Source of the DNA: Jiella endophytica
GTDB taxonomy: Bacteria > Pseudomonadota > Alphaproteobacteria > Rhizobiales > Rhizobiaceae
NCBI RefSeq assembly: GCF_004519335.1
Contig: NZ_SOZD01000007.1
Span: 62,001 to 126,000, forward strand
Reading direction: 5' to 3'
Length of the DNA: 64,000 bases
Shown here: positions 52,286-61,443 of the stretch, piece by piece
Layout: each line of letters begins with the position of its first letter
Numbering within the stretch: position 1 is the stretch's first letter
Made by a program: the position numbers and the translations under genes
The notes under the pieces: generated by a model
What the model saw: only the letters and a program-made list of their open reading frames with translations
Databases searched by the model: none
What the model was told of the DNA's origin: nothing

Positions 52286-53083
52286 TCAGTCGTCGTCGCT
52301 CTCGCTGACATCGACGGTGTAGTTCAGCGGCAGGCGGCCGCCATCGGCATAGATCGTCTGGCCGGTGATGTAGCTGGATTCGTCGGAGGCGAGGAAGCTG
52401 GCGATGGCGGCGATCTCGCGCGGCTCGCCGATCCTGCCGAGCGGCGTGCGCGACAGAACCTTGCGGGTCGCCGCCTCGTCCTCGACGACGCCCTTCAGGA
52501 GATCGGTCATGATCGAGCCCGGCCCGATGGCATTGACGCGGATCGCATAAGGCGCGAGCGCCAGCGCCATCACCTTGGTCAGTTGGCTGACGCCGCCCTT
52601 CGACACCGAATAGGCGACCTGATCGGGAAGCGCGAAGACGGCGTTGACCGAGGACATGTTGACGATGACGCCGGCCGGCCCGCCGCGCTTGACCTTGTCG
52701 ACGAGATGGCGCGCGACGGCCTGGCCGCAGAGGAAGGCGCCCTTCAGATTGATGTCGAGGACCCGCGAGAAGTCGGCCTCGTCGAGATCGAGAAAGGGCG
52801 CCTTGCTGACGACGCCGGCATTGTTGACGAGAATGTCGACGTCGCCGAAGCGATCGAGCGCCGCGGCGAGGAGATTGTGGACGTCGAGCCGTTCGGCGAC
52901 GTTGCAGCCGACCGCCACGACGTCGCCGAGATCGCCGAGTTCCTCGGCGGCGAGATTGCCGGCCTTCTCGTCATTGTCGGCGATGACGACCCTTGCGCCG
53001 TCATGGAGAAAGCGGCGGGCAATGGCGTAGCCGATCCCCTTCGCGCCACCGGTGACGATGGCGACACGTCCGTCGAGTGCCAT
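52286..53083 (-). CDS. SDR family oxidoreductase
   Basis: This 265-residue classical short-chain dehydrogenase starts at 53083 (MALDGRVAIVTGG) behind an AGGAG site. It has TGGAKGIG, VNNAGV, the catalytic Tyr/Lys as YSVSKGGVSQ and NAIGPGSIMTD. The C-terminal tail is acidic (SESDDD). It lies 107 bases downstream of another SDR and the GH15 gene and may share their transcript. Likely a sugar or polyol dehydrogenase by context, but this is inference. Confidence 0.9.
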   Translation of the reverse strand: MALDGRVAIVTGGAKGIGYAIARRFLHDGARVVIADNDEKAGNLAAEELGDLGDVVAVGCNVAERLDVHNLLAAALDRFGDVDILVNNAGVVSKAPFLDLDEADFSRVLDINLKGAFLCGQAVARHLVDKVKRGGPAGVIVNMSSVNAVFALPDQVAYSVSKGGVSQLTKVMALALAPYAIRVNAIGPGSIMTDLLKGVVEDEAATRKVLSRTPLGRIGEPREIAAIASFLASDESSYITGQTIYADGGRLPLNYTVDVSESDDD

Positions 53084-53190
53084 GGCGATACTCCTGTCCT
53101 TCGGCTCTAAGTCGAGCAGTTCGCATGGCATAGCAGGCGCCAGGCGGGTTGGACACGGGGGGCCGGCGAGCCCGGCCGCCGCGCCGGAGA

Positions 53191-54000
53191 TCAGCCGTTG
53201 CCGCGAAAGCCCGGATAGAGCGTCATGCCGCCATCGGCGAAGATCGTCTGGCCGACGATGTAGTCCGCCGCGTCAGAGACCAGCCAGGAGACCACCCGGC
53301 CGATATCCTGCGGATCGCCGATGCGACCGTAGGGGATCAGCTTCAGCATCTCCGCCTCGTTGTCCTTGCGCTCCTCGGCGTTGATCGCGGTGGCGATGGC
53401 GCCCGGCGCGACGGCATTCACCCGGATCCCCTCCTCGGCGACCTCCTGGGCGAGCGACTGCATCAGCATGTGGATGCCGCCCTTGGCGGCGGCGTAGTTG
53501 ACGTGGAACGCCCAGGGAATGATCTGATGGACGGAAGAATCAAAGACCAGCTTGCCGAGCGCCCGGCTGACATCGGGCCGCCTCCCCTTGGCCCGGAAGC
53601 GCTTGATCGCCTCGCGGCCGACCAGAAAGCCGCCGGTGAGATTGACCGCGATGACGGCGTTCCAGTGGTCGAGGCTCATCTCGCCGATCCTGGCATCCTT
53701 CTGGATGCCGGCATTCGACATGACGATGTCGAGCGGCCCGAGCGCCTTCTCCGCCTCGTCGAACATCGCGGCGACCTCGTCTTCCTTCGAAACGTCGCCC
53801 TGCACCGCGACCGCCCGGCCGCCGGCCTTCTCGATCTCCGCGACCACGGCATCGGCCTCGTCGGGGCTGCCGCGATAGTTGACGGCGACGGCCGCGCCGG
53901 CGGCTGCGAACGCGATGGCCGAGGCCCGGCCGATGCCAGACGAGGCGCCGGTGACCAGCGCCGCCTGTCCGCCCAGCCGCGTCGGGTCAGTAGATGCCAT
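53191..54000 (-). CDS. SDR family glucose 1-dehydrogenase-like oxidoreductase
   Basis: This 269-residue protein has TGASSGIG for cofactor binding, MSNAGIQKDA, the catalytic pair in YAAAKGGIHML, NAVAPGAIATAI, and a C-terminal SDAADYIVGQTIFADGG. The pattern is close to bacterial glucose 1-dehydrogenases. It overlaps the start-distal end of the GH15 gene by 14 bases, so the two are coupled. If GH15 releases glucose, this enzyme could oxidise it. Confidence 0.9.
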   Translation of the reverse strand: MASTDPTRLGGQAALVTGASSGIGRASAIAFAAAGAAVAVNYRGSPDEADAVVAEIEKAGGRAVAVQGDVSKEDEVAAMFDEAEKALGPLDIVMSNAGIQKDARIGEMSLDHWNAVIAVNLTGGFLVGREAIKRFRAKGRRPDVSRALGKLVFDSSVHQIIPWAFHVNYAAAKGGIHMLMQSLAQEVAEEGIRVNAVAPGAIATAINAEERKDNEAEMLKLIPYGRIGDPQDIGRVVSWLVSDAADYIVGQTIFADGGMTLYPGFRGNG

Positions 54001-55855
54001 CGGGATCCTCCATCATCTTGAACTCGAAATAGCCGGGATCGGCCTTGTCGCCGTTCAACGATCGATCGAGCCAGATGGCTGCAGAGATCAGCGAAAGATG
54101 GGTGAGCCCCTGGGGGAAGTTGCCGAGATGGTCGCCGGTCTCGGAGAGCTCCTCCGAGAACAGGCCGAGATGGTTGGCATAGGTGTGGAGCTTCTCGAAC
54201 AGGAGCCGCGCGTCGGCGACGTAGCCGGTGCGCGCCAGCGCCTCGACATACCAGAAGGAGCAGATGGTGAAGGCCACCTCCTCACCGCCCAGCCCGTCGT
54301 CGTTCTCCGCGGTGTTGATGTAGCGCTTGACCAGGCAGTCGCGCACCAGATGGGTGCGCACCGCCTTCAGCGTCGAGGTCCACATCGGGTCGCGGGGGTT
54401 GATGAACTTGACCAGCGGCATCAGGAGGACGACCGCGTCGAGGGTCGAGGAGCCCTCGAACTGGGTGAAGGCGCCGACATCGGGGTTCCAGAAGTTCTCG
54501 AGGATGGTCTTCTGGATCTTGTCGCGCTCGCCCCGCCAGCGCAGGACGTCGGCCGGCAGCGAATGGACGTCGGCGATCCTCAGCGCGCGGTCGAGCGCCA
54601 CCCAGCACATCAGCCGCGAGGAGAGATAGGCCCTCGGCTCGCCGCGGCTCTCCCAGATGCCGCGATCCTCAAGGTGCCAGTTGTGCGACAGCCAGTCGAC
54701 GATGCGGGAGATCTTCTCCCAGACGGCATAGGCCGGCTTTCCCCGCGCCTTGGTCGAGATGTAGAGCGCGTCGAGGAACTCGCCGTAGATGTCCATCTGG
54801 CGCTGCTGGTACGCCGCATTGCCGACCCGCACCGGCTGCGAGCCGGCATAGCCCTCGAGGTGATCGAGGGAAGATTCCGGCATCTCGCCGCCGCCATCCA
54901 TGCGGTACATGATCTGCAGGCCGGACTCGCCGGTCTCGACGGCCCTCTCCATCAGGAAATGGATGAAGGATTCCGCCTCGTCGTAGTAGCCGAGACGCGA
55001 CAGCGAATAGAGCGTGAAGGCGGAATCGCGGACCCAGCAGTAGCGATAGTCCCAGTTGCGCTCGCCGCCGATGACTTCCGGCAGGCCGAAGGTCGCCGCC
55101 GCGGCGATCGAGCCGTATTGCGACGAGGTGAGCAGCTTCAGCGTCAGGGCGGAGCGCACCACCAGTTCGCGCCAGAAGGTCGGATAGCTGCCGCGGTTCA
55201 CCCATTTGTGCCAGTAGTCGCGGGTCCGGTCGAAGGACCGGCGGACATATTTCGCCGACACCGCAGGCGCATCGGGGTGGCCCGGACACAGCACCACCCA
55301 GCACTCCTCGCCCTCGGCGAGCTCGATCTTCGCGTCGATGTCCTCGCCGACGATCGTCAGCGGCCGCGAGGCATAGAGGGTGACCTTCTGCTCGCTGCCG
55401 TCCTGGTCCGTCCAGGCGACGGCGACGCCGCCCTCGATCGGCGAGAGCGTCGGCCTGGCTCTCGCATAGTCCGGGCGGGGCGACACCGACAGGCGGAAGG
55501 TCTTCGTCCCGACGATCGCCTTGGCGCGCCGGACGATCCGCCCGAAGCCGTCGATCGGCATGTAGTCGCAGACTTCGCCGATGCCCTCGTCGCCGAGGAA
55601 GCGGCTGACCAGGATGTTGGTGTCGGGCAGATAGATCTGCCGGTAGGTGATCGTCCCGTCCTCGACATGGAAGGCGAAACGGCCGCCCCGCTCGGGATCG
55701 AGCAGCGCCGCAAACAGCGTCGGCGCGTCGATGTGCTGGTGGGACAGGAAGTCGATGGTCCCGTCCTGCGCCACCAGCGCGATGGTGTTCATGTCGCCGA
55801 TCACGCCATGGGCGGATATTGGATTGGGCGGCTCGGGGGTCTGACGGTCGGGCAT
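53987..55855 (-). CDS. Glycoside hydrolase family 15 protein (glucoamylase/trehalase-like)
   Basis: This 622-residue protein has the bacterial GH15 layout: an N-terminal beta-sandwich (GDMNTIALVAQDGTIDF) and an (alpha/alpha)6 barrel with RNWDYRYCWVRDSAF. ESRGEPRAYLSSRLMCWVALDRAL and the late GGEEVAFTICSFWYVEAL segment, which should carry the second catalytic Glu, follow. No signal peptide is seen, so it acts in the cytoplasm, possibly on trehalose or maltodextrins. AGGAAGCTC precedes the ATG. It heads a unit with two SDR genes. Confidence 0.92.
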   Translation of the reverse strand: MPDRQTPEPPNPISAHGVIGDMNTIALVAQDGTIDFLSHQHIDAPTLFAALLDPERGGRFAFHVEDGTITYRQIYLPDTNILVSRFLGDEGIGEVCDYMPIDGFGRIVRRAKAIVGTKTFRLSVSPRPDYARARPTLSPIEGGVAVAWTDQDGSEQKVTLYASRPLTIVGEDIDAKIELAEGEECWVVLCPGHPDAPAVSAKYVRRSFDRTRDYWHKWVNRGSYPTFWRELVVRSALTLKLLTSSQYGSIAAAATFGLPEVIGGERNWDYRYCWVRDSAFTLYSLSRLGYYDEAESFIHFLMERAVETGESGLQIMYRMDGGGEMPESSLDHLEGYAGSQPVRVGNAAYQQRQMDIYGEFLDALYISTKARGKPAYAVWEKISRIVDWLSHNWHLEDRGIWESRGEPRAYLSSRLMCWVALDRALRIADVHSLPADVLRWRGERDKIQKTILENFWNPDVGAFTQFEGSSTLDAVVLLMPLVKFINPRDPMWTSTLKAVRTHLVRDCLVKRYINTAENDDGLGGEEVAFTICSFWYVEALARTGYVADARLLFEKLHTYANHLGLFSEELSETGDHLGNFPQGLTHLSLISAAIWLDRSLNGDKADPGYFEFKMMEDPDGIY

Positions 55856-56043
55856 GAGCTTCCTGGCAGGGTGATCGGTCGTGCGAAGATTGGTCTTCGA
55901 GGCGGAAGGTGAAGGCCGGCGGCCGCCGGTGCAGCGCGCTCACCGCCCATCTGAACCATTTGCAACATCGCGTCCGACTGTTACATATCGCTGCAGTGCG
56001 GCGTAGCGGACGTGCGGCATCCGATTGAAAGGGATGGCAGTTT

Positions 56044-57174
56044 TTGGGAAGCGCGATCGAAAGGAGCCTGCGGCGTGCCCTTGCGAAAGGTGACGCCGCC
56101 GATCCGGACTTCCGCCTGCAGATCTATGAAGCCGCCGAACGGGCGCTGTTGCGCCTGGAAGCCGACAAGCAGACGCCGGAGGCTGCCAAGGAGGCCCATC
56201 GCCGTGAATTGATCGGCGCGATCGAAGCCATCGAGAACGACTTCGCCGAGGCCGGGCCGCCTGCGGAGGCTGAAGACGATGCGCCGCCGCTTGGCCCCGC
56301 CACGCCCGGCAAGACGCCGGCCGACGAGAGGCTGGAAGCCCCGGCGGCGGAGGACGAGGCGGCAGTGGAGGCGCAGGATGCCGGTCACGAGGCTCCCGAG
56401 CCGATGGCCGCCGACCTCCTCGAAGACAGATATTCAGACCGCGAGCCGCTGAACGCCGCAAGCGAGGACGAGGACGACGAGGCTCCCCGCCGGCGGTCGC
56501 GGGCGGGGCGCACGCTGGTCAGCCTGGTCATCGTTTTGCTTCTGCTGTTCCTGGTGGGCGCGGCCGTCTGGATCGTCCTGCCGATGCTGCCGTCCGACGA
56601 CACGGCGTCGCGCGGCGCCCCCTCCACGGACGCCGGCGGCCTGTCGGTGGCGGAGGCGATCCGCGAAAATTCCGGCACGGCGCCGACGGCCGATGCGGCG
56701 CCGGAATGGGTCGAGGTCTACACGCCCGAGGCGTTGCGCGAATTTGCCGGCAGCGACGACGCCATCGAGGACGCGACGCCCGCCGGCGGCGAACCGGTCC
56801 TGAAGCTGATGCAGCCGGCGGATGCCGCCCAGCAGGATGGCAGCGGAGCGGGCGACGCCGGTTCCCGGGAGATCGAACTGCCGATCAGCGGCGATGTCGC
56901 ACGGGGATTTGCCGGCAAGAAGGTCGAGGGCGAGATCGTCGTCGGCTCGCCGGACGGCAAGCCGCGGGAATTCTCGCTGCGCTGCCTGTTCGGCGGCGAC
57001 AGCGCCTGCGGCCGCCAGCGCTTCACCACTTCGCTGCCGGAGGAGAATTTCCTCTTTCACCTGGAATTTCCGCCGGAGGCCGGCACCGGCGGCCAGATCG
57101 CCATCGATCCCTCCGTCGGGGCGGGCGGCAAGGACCTGATGTTCTACGGCCTGAAGCTGCGCCATGCCTCCTGA
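56044..57174 (+). CDS. Single-span membrane protein of unknown function
   Basis: This 376-residue protein begins at a TTG codon with AAAGGG ten bases upstream. Residues 1-70 form a charged helical region (IYEAAERALLRLEAD). About 70-150 is acidic and Ala/Pro-rich. One membrane span lies at about 158-180 (LVSLVIVLLLLFLVGAAVWI). The C-terminal part (about 185-376) is a compact beta-rich domain with DVARGFAGKKVEGEIVV and two cysteines (RCLFGGDSACG). I do not recognise the family. It stands between the divergent GH15 gene and phoR. Confidence 0.75.
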   Translation: MGSAIERSLRRALAKGDAADPDFRLQIYEAAERALLRLEADKQTPEAAKEAHRRELIGAIEAIENDFAEAGPPAEAEDDAPPLGPATPGKTPADERLEAPAAEDEAAVEAQDAGHEAPEPMAADLLEDRYSDREPLNAASEDEDDEAPRRRSRAGRTLVSLVIVLLLLFLVGAAVWIVLPMLPSDDTASRGAPSTDAGGLSVAEAIRENSGTAPTADAAPEWVEVYTPEALREFAGSDDAIEDATPAGGEPVLKLMQPADAAQQDGSGAGDAGSREIELPISGDVARGFAGKKVEGEIVVGSPDGKPREFSLRCLFGGDSACGRQRFTTSLPEENFLFHLEFPPEAGTGGQIAIDPSVGAGGKDLMFYGLKLRHAS

Positions 57175-57317
57175 ATCAAACCGGCAGAAGCCGCGTCCTG
57201 ATCTTCACAATCGCATGGTAACGAGTTTCGAATAGGCCGTCTGATTCGCGTGTCGCAGCGGCATCTGCGGCGCGCCGGTCAAAGCCCCCGGCAACCCCGA
57301 ACGGCGAAGAAGCCGCC

Positions 57318-58577
57318 ATGCGCAGGAAACGCCTCACCTTCATCGCAGCCCTCGCGCTGCTGGCGCTCGCGGCATGGTATCCGCAGGCGGCCTTCGCCGC
57401 GGCCGGCGTCTTTGCGGTGATCGTGCTGGCGATCCTCTGGCCGAGCCGCGAGCGCACCAGGCGCAGCGAGGCGGACGGGCGCTCGGCCGACCAGATCTGG
57501 CCGGACCGCGGCATGAAGGCGGTCCTGGAAGCGCTGCAGGAGCCGGCGCTGATCGTCGATCGCGAACTCCTGATCCGCTACCGCAACCCGGTCTCGGCGG
57601 TCGCCTTCGGCAACATGGCGCTGGCCGATCCCCTGTCGCTGCGCTTCCGCTCGCCGGAGCTCCTCGCCTCGATCGAGGCGGCGATCGCCAATGCCGCGGC
57701 CACCACCGCGACCCTCGACGAGCGCCGGCCGATCGAGCGCCACTGGCTGATCGAGATCCTCCCCGTCCCGGCCTATCAGGGCATGCAGCCGAACTTCTTC
57801 CTGGTGCTGTTCCACGACCGGACGGCCGAGCGGCGGGTCGAGCGGATGCGCTCGGACTTCGTCGCCAACGCCTCCCATGAGCTGAGGACGCCGCTCGCCT
57901 CGCTCGCCGGCTTCATCGAGACGCTGCAGGGCCCGGCCCGCGACGATCCGCAGGCGCGCGACCGGTTCCTCGCCATCATGCGCGAGCAGGCGACGCGGAT
58001 GTCGCGGCTGATCGACGACCTTTTGTCGCTGTCGCGGATCGAGATGCGCCGCCACGTGGCGCCTCAGGCCAGGGCCGATCTCGTTGCCGTCATCGCCAAG
58101 GTCCGCTCGCAGCTCGGGCCGCTCGCCGAGGATCTCGGCCTCAAGCTCGACTTCACCCCGCCCAACGAACGCTTCGTCGTCGTCGGCGACGAGGACGAGC
58201 TGATCCAGGTCTTCGCCAATCTGATTGAGAACGCCTGCAAATACGGCGCCGATGGCGGCAAGGTGGAAATCGCCCTCGAGCGATCGAGCGAACGCGGCGA
58301 GCCGGTCATCGACGCTTCGGTGCGCGATTTCGGGGCCGGCATCCCGGCCGAACACGTGCCGCGGCTGACCGAACGCTTCTACCGCGTCGATGTCGGCAAT
58401 TCCCGGTCCAAACGCGGCACTGGGCTCGGCCTGTCGATCGTCCGCAACATCCTTCTGCGCCACAAAAGCCGCCTCATCGTCGACTCCGTCGTCGGCCGCG
58501 GCTCGACCTTCACGGTGCGCTTTCCCGCCCTGGCCCAAAATGACAAGGAATCTCCGAAGATTCTGGAAACGTCATAG
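57318..58577 (+). CDS. phoR: Phosphate regulon sensor histidine kinase
   Basis: This 419-residue membrane kinase has an N-terminal hydrophobic hairpin (about 5-42), a PAS-like region (about 65-165) and the H-box NASHELRTPLASL with phospho-accepting His187. NLIENACKYG, RDFGAGIP and RGTGLGLSIV complete the ATPase domain. It senses the activity of the Pst transporter and phosphorylates PhoB. The adjacent pst operon fixes the assignment. phoB is not in the window and would be expected beyond phoU. Confidence 0.94.
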   Translation: MRRKRLTFIAALALLALAAWYPQAAFAAAGVFAVIVLAILWPSRERTRRSEADGRSADQIWPDRGMKAVLEALQEPALIVDRELLIRYRNPVSAVAFGNMALADPLSLRFRSPELLASIEAAIANAAATTATLDERRPIERHWLIEILPVPAYQGMQPNFFLVLFHDRTAERRVERMRSDFVANASHELRTPLASLAGFIETLQGPARDDPQARDRFLAIMREQATRMSRLIDDLLSLSRIEMRRHVAPQARADLVAVIAKVRSQLGPLAEDLGLKLDFTPPNERFVVVGDEDELIQVFANLIENACKYGADGGKVEIALERSSERGEPVIDASVRDFGAGIPAEHVPRLTERFYRVDVGNSRSKRGTGLGLSIVRNILLRHKSRLIVDSVVGRGSTFTVRFPALAQNDKESPKILETS

Positions 58578-58593
58578 TTTTCAATATCTTATA

Positions 58594-58647
58594 CTGTCAT
58601 ACAACGGCAACAAGTTTGTCATAGAGCTTTCTTACGGAGCCTATAGC
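58594..58647 (+). promoter_or_regulatory. Tandem Pho box and promoter of pstS
   Basis: Four PhoB half-sites occur with exact 11-base spacing: CTGTCAT (58594), CGGCAAC (58605), TTGTCAT (58616) and CTTTCTT (58627). A TATAGC -10-like hexamer at 58642 follows eight bases later, the geometry expected where PhoB replaces the -35 element. It lies between phoR and pstS. Confidence 0.8.
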
Positions 58648-58729
58648 TAATGGACCCGAACCGCAGTCGCGCGTTGTGACTGAACAGCCAATGGTTCGTC
58701 CGAAAAACCTCCACAGGGAGAGCCAATCC

Positions 58730-59782
58730 ATGAACAAGACCCTTCTTGCCGGCCTTGCGCTCGGCACCGCGACCGTGTTCGCCGGTCCGGCCTTCGCCCA
58801 GAGCAACCAGCAGATCCACGTCGCCGGTTCGTCGACGGTTCTGCCCTATGCGCAGATCGTTGCCGAGAACTTCGGCGAGACCTTCCCGGACTACCAGACG
58901 CCGATCATCGAGTCGGGCGGCTCGTCGGCCGGCCTGAAGCAGTTCTGCCAGGGCGTCGGCCCCGACACCATCGACGTCGCCGATGCCTCGCGCTCGATCC
59001 GCGAAAAGGAAATCAAGGCCTGCGCCGACGCCGGCGTGACCGAGATCTCGGAAGTCAAGTTCGGCTATGACGGCATCGTCTTCGCCTCTTCGGCTTCCGG
59101 CCCGGACTTCAAGCTGACCCCGGCGATGATCTTCACGGCGATGGCCGCCAAGGTCCCGCAGGACGGCAAGGTCGTCGACAACGCCGCCAAGTCGTGGAAC
59201 GAGGTCGACTCCTCGCTGCCCGACCAGGAGATCACCGCCTTCATCCCGGCCTCCAACCACGGCACCCGCGAAGTGTTCGAGGAGAAGGTCCTGAAGCAGG
59301 GCTGTGAAGACTCCGGCGCGATGGAAGCCTTCACCAAGTCCGGCATGGACAAGGACGCGGCCGAAGAAGCTTGCATGAGCGTCCGCAACGACGGCTCGAT
59401 CTCCGAGATCTCCGGCGACTACACCGAGACCCTCGCCCGCATCGAGGCCAACCAGAAGGCCATCGGCGTCTTCGGCCTGGCCTTCTACGAGCAGAACCAG
59501 GACAAGCTGAAGGTCGCCACGATCAACGACGTCGTCCCGTCGGCCGACACCATCGCCTCGGGCGAATATCCGGTCTCGCGTCCGCTGTTCTTCTACGTCA
59601 AGCGCGCTCACCTCGGCGTCGTTCCGGGCCTGTCGGAATACGTCCAGTTCTTCCTCTCCGAGCAGATGACCGGCGAAGGCTCGCCGACCGTCGAATACGG
59701 CCTGGTTCCGCTGCCGGCCGACGAGCGTGACGAGCAGGTCTCGAACTTCGAGAACGGCGTCACCCTCGGCTCGAAGTCGTAA
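58730..59782 (+). CDS. pstS: Phosphate ABC transporter substrate-binding protein
   Basis: This 350-residue periplasmic protein has a signal peptide ending FAGPAFAQS. The phosphate-binding segments are VAGSSTVLPYAQ, IESGGSSAGLK, DVADASRSI and FIPASNHGTREVF. It delivers phosphate to PstCA. The ATG at 58730 has GGGAG ten bases upstream. The Pho box is directly upstream. Codon use is very regular, with preferred codons throughout, consistent with high expression. Stem-loops follow its stop. Confidence 0.95.
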   Translation: MNKTLLAGLALGTATVFAGPAFAQSNQQIHVAGSSTVLPYAQIVAENFGETFPDYQTPIIESGGSSAGLKQFCQGVGPDTIDVADASRSIREKEIKACADAGVTEISEVKFGYDGIVFASSASGPDFKLTPAMIFTAMAAKVPQDGKVVDNAAKSWNEVDSSLPDQEITAFIPASNHGTREVFEEKVLKQGCEDSGAMEAFTKSGMDKDAAEEACMSVRNDGSISEISGDYTETLARIEANQKAIGVFGLAFYEQNQDKLKVATINDVVPSADTIASGEYPVSRPLFFYVKRAHLGVVPGLSEYVQFFLSEQMTGEGSPTVEYGLVPLPADERDEQVSNFENGVTLGSKS

Positions 59783-59852
59783 TCGACTTCGAAAGGCCCT
59801 TCTCTCCGGCCAAGGAGAGACACAGTCCGCCGACCGCTCACGCGGTCGGCGG
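59771..59852 (+). promoter_or_regulatory. Three consecutive stem-loops between pstS and pstC
   Basis: Hairpin 1 (59771-59792) is TCGAAGTCG/CGACTTCGA and spans the pstS stop. Hairpin 2 (59801-59820) is TCTCTCC/GGAGAGA. Hairpin 3 (59827-59852) is CCGCCGACCGC/GCGGTCGGCGG. None has a T-run. They probably protect the pstS mRNA or cause partial termination so that PstS exceeds the membrane subunits. Confidence 0.7.
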
Positions 59853-59952
59853 CATCGCCGTACAAGAGCCCCTTGCCCGTCGCGTCCCCGTCGGCCACAC
59901 GGCGACCTGACCGGCCCTTGTTCTCCCGAGCCCGGCGGCAGAAGTTTCCCCC

Positions 59953-61443
59953 GTGTCGACCTTCACGATCATCCTTGTCGTTCTCGCGATCGGCCTCGCC
60001 GGCGCGTTTCTCGGCTACCGGCACAGCCGGGCGCTGCAGGCGCCCGCGGGCGTCAAGCCGCATTCCCGGCCGGTCTACCATGCCTCCTACGTCGCTTCCT
60101 GGGCGATCATTCCGTCGCTGCTGCTGCTGGCGGTCTGGCTCATCGCCTCGCCGATCGTCATCGAGAGCCAGGTCCGCGGCAGCTTTCCCGAAGGCGTCCT
60201 CGCCGAGAGCCAGCTGACCGAGGACCTCGCCTACGGCATCGTCGAATCCCTCGGCAACGGCCTCTCGGTCCTGCCCGACGACGAGCGCGCGACCGTCACC
60301 GACGAGATGCCGGTCAAGGATCTCGCCGCCCTGTTGCGCAATCGCGGCCTGCCGGTCGCCTCTGCCAGCGCCGACTGGATGGTGCCGCTGGCGCTCGACA
60401 TCGACACCATGCAGTTCTGGAGCCGGCTGGCGATGACGGTGGTCGTCATTGCCCTCGCTCTTGCCGGCGCCTACTGGGGCTACCGCCAGATCGCGCCGCG
60501 GCTGCGTGCCCGCAACAAGGTGGAGGGCGTCGTCAAGGGCGCGCTGATCGCGGCCTCCTCGATCGCCATCATGACCACCATCGGCATCGTCTTCTCGATG
60601 CTGTTCGAGACCATCGACTTCTTCTCGCGGATCTCGCCGGCGGAGTTCTTCTTCGGCACGGTCTGGGAGCCGCGCTTCTCCGCCGCGGGCTCGACCGGCA
60701 ATGCCGGCAGCTTCGGCTTCATCCCGCTGCTCGCCGGCACGCTCTACATCAGCGCCGTCGCCATGCTGATCGCCGTGCCGATCGGCCTCTTCGCCGCGAT
60801 CTACATGGCGGAATATGCCGACAACCGGACGCGGTCGGTGGTCAAGCCGCTGCTCGAGGTGCTGGCCGGTATCCCGACCATCGTCTACGGCTTCTTCGCC
60901 CTCGTCACGGTCGGGCCGTTCCTGCGCGACCTCTCGGCACAGATCAGCGGCATCGTCACCGGCGACTATGCCAGCTTCATCCAGGCCCAGAGCGTGCTGA
61001 CCGCCGGCCTGGTGATGGCGATCATGCTGATCCCCTTCGTGTCGTCGCTGTCGGACGACATCATCACCTCGGTACCGCAGTCGCTGCGTGACGGCTCGCT
61101 CGGCCTCGGCGCGACCCGCTCCGAGACGGTGAAGCGGGTGATCCTACCGGCGGCGCTTCCGGGCATCGTCTCGGCGTTGCTGCTCACCGCATCGCGCGCC
61201 ATCGGCGAGACGATGATCGTGGTGCTGGCGGCCGGCGTCGCCGCCAATCTCACCATCAACCCCTTCGATGCGATGACGACGATCACCGTGAAGATCGTCG
61301 CGCAGCTGACCGGCGACCTCGAATTCAATTCGCCGCAGACCCTCGTCGCCTTCGCGCTCGGCATGACGCTCTTCGTCATCACCTTGTGCCTCAACGTCTA
61401 TGCGCTCTACATCGTGCGCAAATACAAGGAGCAGTACGAATGA
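59953..61443 (+). CDS. pstC: Phosphate ABC transporter permease PstC
   Basis: This 496-residue membrane protein starts at GTG 59953. It has an N-terminal extension with two spans (ILVVLAIGLAGAFLG and WAIIPSLLLLAVWLI), as in other long alphaproteobacterial PstC proteins, then the permease domain. FIPLLAGTLYIS, GIPTIVYGFFAL and the ABC-contact loop LGATRSETVKRVILPAALPGI are typical. Its stop overlaps the pstA start (ATGA). Confidence 0.95.
   Translation: MSTFTIILVVLAIGLAGAFLGYRHSRALQAPAGVKPHSRPVYHASYVASWAIIPSLLLLAVWLIASPIVIESQVRGSFPEGVLAESQLTEDLAYGIVESLGNGLSVLPDDERATVTDEMPVKDLAALLRNRGLPVASASADWMVPLALDIDTMQFWSRLAMTVVVIALALAGAYWGYRQIAPRLRARNKVEGVVKGALIAASSIAIMTTIGIVFSMLFETIDFFSRISPAEFFFGTVWEPRFSAAGSTGNAGSFGFIPLLAGTLYISAVAMLIAVPIGLFAAIYMAEYADNRTRSVVKPLLEVLAGIPTIVYGFFALVTVGPFLRDLSAQISGIVTGDYASFIQAQSVLTAGLVMAIMLIPFVSSLSDDIITSVPQSLRDGSLGLGATRSETVKRVILPAALPGIVSALLLTASRAIGETMIVVLAAGVAANLTINPFDAMTTITVKIVAQLTGDLEFNSPQTLVAFALGMTLFVITLCLNVYALYIVRKYKEQYE

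Noticed and set aside
57179-57317. Pho box upstream of phoR
   Set aside because: The stretch contains only loosely similar TTCACAATC-like sequence without 11-base repetition.
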